28,572 nucleotides of DNA from positions 1 to 28,572 of the forward strand of contig JACDCP010000004.1 of the NCBI GenBank assembly GCA_013817465.1, written 5' to 3'. Below are positions 22,652 through 28,572 of this stretch, in pieces. The notes under the pieces are model-generated. The model made no database searches and had not been told where the DNA came from. It worked only from the letters and a program-made list of their open reading frames with translations. A program made the position numbers and the translations under genes. Each line of letters starts with the position of its first letter. Position 1 is the first letter of the stretch. The DNA comes from Gammaproteobacteria bacterium (GTDB lineage Bacteria; Pseudomonadota; Gammaproteobacteria; Steroidobacterales; JACDCP01).

Positions 22652-23587
22652 GTGCAACCCGCCCAGAAGGACATCACATTCCTCGGCCCGCAGAGCCCGC
22701 ACCCGACGGTGCAGAATGTTATCGGCGCCGGCGATGCGCCTGTCTGTCTTATTTCCGCCGGATGGCGCGAGCGTGAGGGCGAGCTGGAAGACGAGCTCGA
22801 GCAGCTCGGCGAAGTGCGCCAGATTGTCGACTTGCGCCTGTATCGACGCATCGACGAGATATTCGCAAGCGACCCGGAGCTGTTCGCGGCTCACCGCCAG
22901 CGACAGACCCTCCTCAAGGAAGCGCAGAGACTTTACCGCCTGCGCCTGGCCCACGCCCTGAAAGCAGCACGCGAGTTGTTCGAAAGCGATGACGGCGAGC
23001 TTCTCGCAGCCGAACGGCGCGCGGCGATGGCGGCGCTTCGCGCGCTGGATCGGCATCACCTGCGGCGCATTCGCCGGATCCATGAGGCGTTCGATCAGAC
23101 TTGGCGGCCGGCCGAGCGGCCAGCGATTCTCCCGCACGCCGCGGAGCTTGCCGCAGTGATCGAACGTTCGTCGGCGGTGCTCATCGCCGGCGGGCACGTC
23201 GGGGTGCTGCTGAGCCGCATGCGCCTGCTCGGGCTGCCGCGGTTGCTCGCCGGCAGGCGCATCGTCGCCTGGTCCGCCGGCGCTATGGCACTCGGTGAGC
23301 GTGTTGTCCTGTTCCACGATCATCCGCCTCAAGGCGAGGGAGACCCGGAAGTGCTCGACACGGGGTTCGCTCTCGTGCGCGGCGTCGTGCCCCTGCCGCA
23401 TGCCGGCGCACGTCTGAGGCTGGATGACGCGCGGCGCGTCGCGTTGTTCGCCAGACGCTTCTCGCCGTCACTTTGCGTGCCCCTCGAACAGGGTGTTTTG
23501 CTGCGCTGGCGCGACGGCGTGCTCATTGAGTCGCAATCCGCCACCCGGCTCGTTCATCGGGGAACCGTCCAGGGACTAGCCGCATGA
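22652..23587 (+). CDS. S51-like (cyanophycinase/peptidase E-type) serine hydrolase with helical insert
   Basis: 311 residues starting at GTG 22652 (gagaga upstream). The fold reads as class-I glutamine-amidotransferase/S51. An N-terminal strand and ISAGWREREGE loop come first, then LIAGGHVG (178-184), the nucleophile motif WSAGAMAL (Ser208), and a probable catalytic His in VVPLPHAGARL (His250). Residues about 65-155 are a highly charged helical insertion (RQRQTLLKEAQRLYR and so on) not found in the basic S51 fold. Relatives hydrolyse aspartyl or isopeptide bonds, for example in cyanophycin. It is the first gene of the operon, and its TGA overlaps the next ATG (ATGA at 23584-23587). The assignment rests on motifs; the exact S51 subfamily is uncertain. 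Confidence 0.75.
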   Translation: MQPAQKDITFLGPQSPHPTVQNVIGAGDAPVCLISAGWREREGELEDELEQLGEVRQIVDLRLYRRIDEIFASDPELFAAHRQRQTLLKEAQRLYRLRLAHALKAARELFESDDGELLAAERRAAMAALRALDRHHLRRIRRIHEAFDQTWRPAERPAILPHAAELAAVIERSSAVLIAGGHVGVLLSRMRLLGLPRLLAGRRIVAWSAGAMALGERVVLFHDHPPQGEGDPEVLDTGFALVRGVVPLPHAGARLRLDDARRVALFARRFSPSLCVPLEQGVLLRWRDGVLIESQSATRLVHRGTVQGLAA

Positions 23588-24720
23588 CTGTCACGATCCA
23601 CGAGCTCCGGCGCGGTACTCCGTTGAGCGCGCAGGACATTGACGAGTTCCTCGCATCGAACGATTTTCCACTGGTGGAGCGCGATGGCGTTACTTTCGTC
23701 TATCGCGGCGGCGCCGACGAGGTTTTCCTGCGCATGTGGATCCACGGGCTGCCGGCCAAGCAGCCGCTCGAGCGCCGGGGTGACAGCGATCTATGGACGT
23801 TGTTCGTCGACCTGCCGCCGAATTCCCGCAGCGAATACAAATTCGAAGTTGCCGTCAACGGCGAAAGCCACTGGATCGTCGATCCATTGAATCCGCACGT
23901 CGCGACCGATCCCTACGGCGCCAACTCCGTGCTGCGCAGCTACGGCTACGAGCGCCCGTCCTGGACCCTCCCGGACCCTGAGGCCCGTCAGGGCGCGCTT
24001 GCGAGCGTCGACGTGCCGAGCAGGCTGTTCGATTCCGTGCGCCGCACGACCGTATACGTCCCCGCGCGATTCCGGCGGCTGCGGCGCTATCCGCTGCTCA
24101 TCGTGCACGATGGCGAAGACTTCCTGCGCTACGCGGACCTGCAGGTCGTGCTGGACAATCTGATCCACCGGCTGGAGATCCCGCCGATGATCGTCGCGCT
24201 GACCCAGGCCGGCGACCGCCTCGTCGAATACGCGGGAGACGACCGCCATGCGGGGTTTCTGGCGACAGAGCTTTTGCCGGAGCTGCAGAAAGAGTTCCCG
24301 CTGCTGGACGAGCCGGCGTCGCGCGGTCTCATGGGCGCGAGCTTCGGCGCCGTCGCTTCACTGCACGCTACCTGGCGGCATCCGGAGATTTTCGGGCGAC
24401 TGATGCTCGCTTCCGGATCGTTCGCGTTCAGTGATATCGGCCGGCACAAGCGCGGCCCGGTATTCGACCCGGTAGCGGAATTCGTGAACGAGTTTCGTGG
24501 AACGCCGGGACGGCCGACCGAGCGGCTGTTCCTCTGCTGCGGCATTTACGAATCTTTGATCTACGAGAACCGGTCCCTGGTGCCGCTCCTGCATGAACAT
24601 GGCATGCAGGTCCGCTACGAAGAAGTCCGCGACGGGCACAACTGGGAAAACTGGCGCGATCGTCTGCAGGCCGGGCTGACCTGGCTGTTCCCCGGGCCGC
24701 TGTGGATGGTTTATGAGTGA
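23584..24720 (+). CDS. Enterochelin-esterase-like hydrolase with N-terminal E-set domain
   Basis: 378 residues. Residues about 30-120 form an E-set (early Ig-like) domain like that of Fes/YieL enzymes (VTFVYRGGADEVFLRMW, WTLFVDLPPNSRSEYKFEV, DPLNPHVATDPYGANSVL). The rest is an esterase-D-type alpha/beta-hydrolase with YPLLIVHDGEDF, the nucleophile elbow GASFG (Ser253) and a catalytic His in DGHNWENWR (His352). There is no signal peptide, so it is cytosolic. Siderophore esterases of this type cut ester or amide-like linkages of small polymers, but no siderophore genes are here. It is coupled to the S51-like gene by an ATGA overlap. Its stop codon lies within a REPIN element separating it from the ATP-grasp gene. 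Confidence 0.85.
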   Translation: MTVTIHELRRGTPLSAQDIDEFLASNDFPLVERDGVTFVYRGGADEVFLRMWIHGLPAKQPLERRGDSDLWTLFVDLPPNSRSEYKFEVAVNGESHWIVDPLNPHVATDPYGANSVLRSYGYERPSWTLPDPEARQGALASVDVPSRLFDSVRRTTVYVPARFRRLRRYPLLIVHDGEDFLRYADLQVVLDNLIHRLEIPPMIVALTQAGDRLVEYAGDDRHAGFLATELLPELQKEFPLLDEPASRGLMGASFGAVASLHATWRHPEIFGRLMLASGSFAFSDIGRHKRGPVFDPVAEFVNEFRGTPGRPTERLFLCCGIYESLIYENRSLVPLLHEHGMQVRYEEVRDGHNWENWRDRLQAGLTWLFPGPLWMVYE

Positions 24721-24805
24721 AAATGGGGACATCCCTGATTTCCAGTCGCTTGCTGGCCGTAAGCATCGTCGGTAGCCAGGAAATCAGGAATGTCCCCATT
24801 TTCAC
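24717..24805. repeat. REPIN-like element inside the ATP-grasp operon
   Basis: The arms 24717-24743 and 24779-24805 match over 27 bp with a single mismatch (catccct against cattcct), with a 35-nt loop. The core is the same ggggacattcctgattt. It contains the esterase stop codon (24718-24720) and ends 22 bp before the ATG of the ATP-grasp gene. One frame across it is fully open into the ATP-grasp gene, beginning with a GTG that overlaps the esterase stop (GTGA). Confidence 0.9.
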
Positions 24806-24827
24806 GGAACTGTGCATAATTGAGTTC

Positions 24828-26084
24828 ATGGCTGAAATAACAAAAACAATAGGGCTTTCGCTCGGCGCGGACATCTGCTGGCCGATCTGCTACGAGGAAA
24901 TGCTCAGGCGACTCGATCTGGCCGTCCCGTCCGGGCGCGACCAGCTGCGCTTTCGGACCGAGCGTGTGACCATCGAGCCTTTCGACCTGCGCCAGACCTG
25001 CCGTTACGACGTCGTGATCGATCGGCTCACGCACTGGTACCACACGAGCCGCGAGTGGATCAAAAAGGCCATCATCCTCGACGGCCTGTACGTCTTCAAC
25101 AATCCGTGGACCTTGCAGTCGATGGAAAAGCAGACCACGTACTGCGCCATGATGAAGCTCGGCCTGCCTGTGCCGGATACCTGGCTCGTGCCGCCCAAAT
25201 CCTACGAGCCGAGCGACGATCTGCAGCCCACGCTGCGCCAGTACGCGCGCCATTTCGACCTGGGTACAATCGGCAAATCACTCGGTTACCCGTTGTTCAT
25301 GAAACCTTATGACGGCGGCGGCTGGGTCGGCGTGAACAAGATAGACGACGAAACAGCGCTGCGCGCAACCTACGAGGAAAGCGGCAAGCGCGTCATGAAT
25401 ATGCAGGCCGGCGTCTTCCCGCACGACCGTTTCGTGCGCTGCCTGGGGCTTGGGCCGCAAGTCCGGTTCATCAATTACGATCCTTCCGCGCCGCTGCACG
25501 ATCGCTACCGCCTCGATAAGGATTTCATGAGCAAGGACGAGGCCGAGCTGCTCGAGGACATGACCCTGACGATCAACACTTTCTTCGGCTGGGACTTCAA
25601 CTCCTGCGAGGTGCTGCGCAAGGATGGCGTCTGGTATCCGATCGATTTCGCGAACGCCTGCCCGGATTCCCAGGTCACGTCGCTGCACTACCATTTTCCC
25701 TGGCTGATCCTCGCTAACCTTCGCTGGTCGATCTTCTGCGCCGCCACCGATCGTCCAATGCGCATGAACTATGACTGGGAGCCGTACTTCGAGATCGCCA
25801 GACGCGACCTTCCCTACCGCGAACGCTTGCGCGCCTACGCCGCCATCGCACGCAAACGCCTCGATACGGAAGGTTTCGAGGGATTCTGCGCGAAGCATCT
25901 CGCGCATATAGAGGAGGTGGCAATGGAGTTCTTTGCCTCCACGGAAGCGCGCGAGGCCGTGCGCAAGAAGGTGACGGCACTTTTTCCGGCCCGTGAAATC
26001 GATGAGTTCACCGAGCTGTTCTTCGGCCGCATCCAGCGCTGGCGCACGGAAGAGGCGCTCCCGGCGAGTCGGGGGAAATCATAA
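24828..26084 (+). CDS. ATP-grasp ligase (carboxylate-amine ligase type)
   Basis: 418 residues from the ATG at 24828 (MAEITKTIGLSLGADICWP). The ATP-grasp features are LFMKPYDGGGWVGVNKIDDE (Lys159 and the Gly-rich loop 163-169) and the late metal-binding strands SCEVLRKDGVWYPIDFANACPDSQ (Glu261, Asp273, Asn276). A helical C-terminal domain of about 120 residues follows. Enzymes of this fold activate a carboxylate as acyl-phosphate and join it to an amine, thiol or hydroxyl. The N-terminal domain (residues 1-100) is not one I can place in RimK, PurK or Ddl families, so the substrate is open. A GTG at 24717 would add 37 residues encoded by the REPIN; I prefer 24828 because the fold starts there, although its ribosome-binding site is weak. 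Its TAA overlaps the next ATG (TAATG). Confidence 0.85.
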   Translation: MAEITKTIGLSLGADICWPICYEEMLRRLDLAVPSGRDQLRFRTERVTIEPFDLRQTCRYDVVIDRLTHWYHTSREWIKKAIILDGLYVFNNPWTLQSMEKQTTYCAMMKLGLPVPDTWLVPPKSYEPSDDLQPTLRQYARHFDLGTIGKSLGYPLFMKPYDGGGWVGVNKIDDETALRATYEESGKRVMNMQAGVFPHDRFVRCLGLGPQVRFINYDPSAPLHDRYRLDKDFMSKDEAELLEDMTLTINTFFGWDFNSCEVLRKDGVWYPIDFANACPDSQVTSLHYHFPWLILANLRWSIFCAATDRPMRMNYDWEPYFEIARRDLPYRERLRAYAAIARKRLDTEGFEGFCAKHLAHIEEVAMEFFASTEAREAVRKKVTALFPAREIDEFTELFFGRIQRWRTEEALPASRGKS

Positions 26085-26809
26085 TGAAAGAGACTTTTCG
26101 CTGGCGCTCCGAACGCTTCGGCCAGCAGGTAGCGCTCGTGCGCTGGGGCCACTTCGGCACGCCGGTGCTGATATTTCCCACCGCGGGCGGCGACGCCGAA
26201 GAGGTCGAGCGCTTTCATCTCATCGGCGCGCTGCGCGAGCTCATCGAGGCAGGGCGCATCAAGGCTTACTCGATCGACAGCATCGCAGGCCGCGCATGGC
26301 TCACCGGCGTCGAGTCACCCGAATACTGCTGCCGCCTGCAGAACGTCTTCGACGCTTTCATTTACCACGAGATCGTGCCGCTGATTCGCAGGGATTGCGC
26401 TTCGCCCGACATCGAGATCGTGACCACCGGCGCATCGATCGGTGCGTTCAACGCCGTGGCGAGCATCTGCCGGCATCCCGATGTATTCCGGCTCGCGATA
26501 GGTATGAGCGGCACTTTCGATCTGACGAAATACCTGCAGGGACGCTTCAACCAGGACTTCTATTTTTCATCGCCGCTGCATTACCTGCCAGGTCTCGAGG
26601 GAGCGCAGCTCGACGCCCTGCGGCGGCGCTTCGTCATCCTGCCGACGGGCGAGGGGCGCTGGGAGGATGCGGGCGAATCCTGGCGCATGGCGCAGGCGCT
26701 GGGCGCCAAAGGCGTGCCGAACCGCGTCGATCCGTGGGGCTCGCAGTGGGATCACAACTGGGTGACGTGGCGCGAGATGTTGCCGAAATACCTGGCTGAA
26801 TTGCGCTGA
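26084..26809 (+). CDS. Esterase-D-like alpha/beta hydrolase
   Basis: 241 residues. A compact single-domain serine hydrolase with a TPVLIFPTAGGDAEE oxyanion region, the nucleophile elbow GASIG (116-120, Ser118), an IGMSGTFDLTKYL strand after it, and a catalytic His in WDHNWVTWREMLPKYL (His224). The GASxG and HNWxxWR motifs match those of the esterase at 23584, so the operon encodes two distantly related members of one hydrolase class. There is no signal peptide. Its start overlaps the stop of the ATP-grasp gene by one base, so the two are made together. The stop codon is three bases from that of the convergent phosphatase gene. Confidence 0.85.
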   Translation: MKETFRWRSERFGQQVALVRWGHFGTPVLIFPTAGGDAEEVERFHLIGALRELIEAGRIKAYSIDSIAGRAWLTGVESPEYCCRLQNVFDAFIYHEIVPLIRRDCASPDIEIVTTGASIGAFNAVASICRHPDVFRLAIGMSGTFDLTKYLQGRFNQDFYFSSPLHYLPGLEGAQLDALRRRFVILPTGEGRWEDAGESWRMAQALGAKGVPNRVDPWGSQWDHNWVTWREMLPKYLAELR

Positions 26810-26812
26810 GAG

Positions 26813-28459
26813 TTACTTTTCGCTCAGCTCGCGCGCGTAAACTTCTTCGAGGCGCGCTTCGGTCGGATCACGGGCCGTTTTCTCGAGGCGGAAACGTGCC
26901 TTGCGCCCGTCGAGCTCGACGGTTGCGAGCTGGTTGTCAAACCACGGCTCCTCGTGAAGCAGGCGCCAGTCGAGCGGTGGCGACTTCACTCCCGCCGCGG
27001 CGGCGAGCGCCTTCCAGACACGCGTCCAGCCGCGCCGCCAACCCGCCCGCACGATGTACCGCTCGAGCTTGCCGAGCGAGTTGCGCATCGGCGAACAGGT
27101 CGCCTGATACATGGCACTCGATACCGGCTCGCCGTGGAACTCCACCGCGGCGAGGTAGGCATGATGCACGTCGCCTGAGAGGAGGATGATTGTCGCGGGC
27201 GCTTCGCCGCGCTCGCCCCGGGCGACGGATTTTATGAGCCTGCCGAGCGCCGCGAACGAACGGCCGAAAGCACTCCAGTGCTCGAGGTCCAGCTTGCGGC
27301 GTATCTTTTCACCGATTCGGGCCGCCCACCGCCCCCACGCGCCCGCGCACACCGCCTCGTTCCAGGCCTCCAGGTAGTGCACGCCCGGGCCCATGATGTA
27401 CGGGAGCGAAGTAGCAAGCAGCAGATGATCGAAATCTCCGCTGGCGCGCTCCTCGATCCACGCCCACTCCTCATCGTCGATCATCTGCCGCTGCCCCTCT
27501 TCGAGCATCCGGCCCGCGCGCGAATCCATGACGATCAGCCGACTGCGGCCGAAGTCGCGATAGACACTCCAGCGGCAGGCATTCGGTTCGCGGTCTGCAC
27601 GGTATGCGAAATCGTACAAAAGCTGCCCTGCGTCCTCCAGTTGCCTGACTTCGGCGAACAGCTCGTCGGCCTCGAGCTCGCGCGGCGAAAGATTGCCGAT
27701 ATGCTGATATACCCAGTACGACATGAATCCCCCGACGATGCGATCTTTCCACCACGGCCGGGCCCGCATCTCGCGAACCCAGGAATCGGAAATATTCCAG
27801 TCGTCGTTGACGTCGTGATCGTCGAAGATCATCACGCTCGGCACCGTGGACAGCAGCCAGCGGGTCACGGGCTCGCCCCAGCTATCGCGATAGAGGCGGG
27901 TATATTCTTCGAAGTCTGCGATCTCCTCTCCCGGCGGCTCTTCCGGATTGCGACGCGCGTGGATGAAATCGCGCGTGGCGAGCGAGACTTCGTCCGCGTA
28001 CATCTGGTCGCCGAGCATGAGCAATGCGTCGGGCCAGCGATCTTCGGCTTCGCCGAGCATGCGCCGTGTCAGCGCATACAGGGCATCCACTTCGCGCCCG
28101 CGCTCGTCCTCGTCCTTCGTCAGCGTATACGGCGGCTCGTGCGGGACGCAGACGCGACAGGAACCGAACGCCAGACGCAGCGTCGCCCCGGGCAGCGGCG
28201 TGCGGATTATGCTTGGCGGAAACGATGAATCCTCGAAAGGCCAGACCCGGCGCCCGTCGAGGGCCACCGAGTACTCCGTGCGCGTGCCGGCCGCGAGATC
28301 CGTGATGCGCACCAGGGCGTAGTGGTGGCCCTGCACGCAAAACGTGTTCGCGCTGTGACCGAGGACGGCCACCTCGCAGGGGGCATCGGTCTCCACCCAG
28401 ATCGTTGCATCGGTGGGCCCGACATAACGCAGCAGCGGCCCGAGGATGAGTTCAGGCAC
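26813..28459 (-). CDS. PhoD-like metallophosphatase without signal peptide
   Basis: 548 residues beginning at GTG (28457-28459). An N-terminal Ig/FnIII-like domain (LLRYVGPTDATIWVETDAPCEVAVLG) occupies about residues 1-90. The metallophosphatase domain follows with FGSCR (98-102), LGDQMYADE (from 149), FDDHDVNDDW (from 212) and LSGDVHHAY (from 427). PhoD enzymes hydrolyse phosphodiesters and monoesters using Ca/Fe or similar metals and are normally exported by the Tat system. Here there is no twin-arginine or other signal, so it is likely cytosolic. Insertions of about 60 residues around 355-415 and a basic region near 470 lengthen the domain. It is convergent with the ATP-grasp operon and lies nine bases after the partial upstream gene, forming an operon with it. 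Confidence 0.88.
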   Translation of the reverse strand: MPELILGPLLRYVGPTDATIWVETDAPCEVAVLGHSANTFCVQGHHYALVRITDLAAGTRTEYSVALDGRRVWPFEDSSFPPSIIRTPLPGATLRLAFGSCRVCVPHEPPYTLTKDEDERGREVDALYALTRRMLGEAEDRWPDALLMLGDQMYADEVSLATRDFIHARRNPEEPPGEEIADFEEYTRLYRDSWGEPVTRWLLSTVPSVMIFDDHDVNDDWNISDSWVREMRARPWWKDRIVGGFMSYWVYQHIGNLSPRELEADELFAEVRQLEDAGQLLYDFAYRADREPNACRWSVYRDFGRSRLIVMDSRAGRMLEEGQRQMIDDEEWAWIEERASGDFDHLLLATSLPYIMGPGVHYLEAWNEAVCAGAWGRWAARIGEKIRRKLDLEHWSAFGRSFAALGRLIKSVARGERGEAPATIILLSGDVHHAYLAAVEFHGEPVSSAMYQATCSPMRNSLGKLERYIVRAGWRRGWTRVWKALAAAAGVKSPPLDWRLLHEEPWFDNQLATVELDGRKARFRLEKTARDPTEARLEEVYARELSEK

Positions 28460-28468
28460 GACGCCGGC

Positions 28469-28572
28469 TTAACCAGCCACGAGCCGCAGATCGGTGCCGA
28501 TTTCGTCGGCAATCTTCGTGGTTGCATCCAGATCGGCATGTCGCAGCATGATGAAGCCGTCCGAAACGAGGG
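28469..28572 (-). CDS. 3' end of an upstream gene (partial)
   Basis: The minus-strand frame ending at TAA 28469-28471 reads SDGFIMLRHADLDATTKIA then DEIGTDLRLVAG, a normal globular C-terminus of about 34 residues. The start is outside the window. It lies nine bases before the PhoD-like gene, so the two are probably co-transcribed. The family cannot be assigned from this piece. Confidence 0.6.
   Translation of the reverse strand, partial: LVSDGFIMLRHADLDATTKIADEIGTDLRLVAG

Noticed and set aside
22231..22851. N-terminal extension of the DUF885 frame
   Set aside because: It is Ser/Arg/Pro-rich and antisense to the S51-like gene; a signal peptide with a ribosome-binding site starts at 22230.
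22475..23401. Long minus-strand frame opposite the S51-like gene
   Set aside because: Only its last 49 codons have a good start and protein-like composition; the rest mirrors the S51-like gene, which has catalytic motifs and operon overlap.
1..28572. Transposase (RAYT) gene for the REP elements
   Set aside because: No frame in the window has the Y1-transposase HUH motif or any other transposase feature; it would have to be elsewhere in the genome.

Overview
The window is 28.6 kb of GC-rich chromosome, most likely from a gammaproteobacterium. Supporting this are a canonical lipA, an MtfA (M90) homologue, LoiP-like M48 and M13 lipoproteins with classical lipoboxes, an OmpA-type envelope protein, and paired inverted REP-like repeats of a kind common in that class. 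I could not place it to family. I see no rRNA, tRNA, CRISPR array, phage gene, transposase gene or origin.

Layout. 1-1532: the tail of a membrane protein converges on an AdiC-like amino-acid permease whose start codon lies inside a REP cluster (1519-1678). 1728-4190: a small cadherin-like lipoprotein, a hotdog thioesterase, and two diverged tandem paralogous lipoproteins. 4262-9472 (minus): a tight operon of M13 peptidase, L,D-transpeptidase and LTA4-hydrolase-like M1 peptidase, all three lipoproteins. 9682-13337 (minus): an M23 peptidase, a 65-aa protein, an M48 lipoprotein, a metallophosphoesterase and a DUF1232 protein. 13463-16673: a small Cys-rich membrane protein, lipA (minus) and an OmpA-like protein. 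16796-19134 (minus): an alpha/beta hydrolase and two overlapping unknown genes. 19565-22474: mtfA converging on a DUF885 hydrolase that is preceded by a 49-aa membrane peptide gene. 22652-26809 (plus): a compact operon of S51-like peptidase, Fes-like esterase, ATP-grasp ligase and second esterase. 26813-28572 (minus): a PhoD-like phosphatase and the 3' end of an upstream gene.

Two things stand out. First, the 22.6-26.8 kb operon joins an ATP-dependent carboxylate-amine ligase with an S51-type (cyanophycinase-like) hydrolase and two serine esterases. The start/stop codons overlap (ATGA, TAATG), which suggests an uncharacterised pathway that makes and breaks an amide- or ester-linked small molecule or oligomer. 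Second, four inverted-pair copies of a REP-like core (ggggacattcctgattt) and one divergent relative (ggggtcagactcctgttt) sit at gene boundaries. They supply a start codon, a stop codon and possibly an N-terminal extension to neighbouring genes. Peptidases are also unusually dense: M1, M13, M23, M48, M90, DUF885 and S51-like, plus an L,D-transpeptidase.
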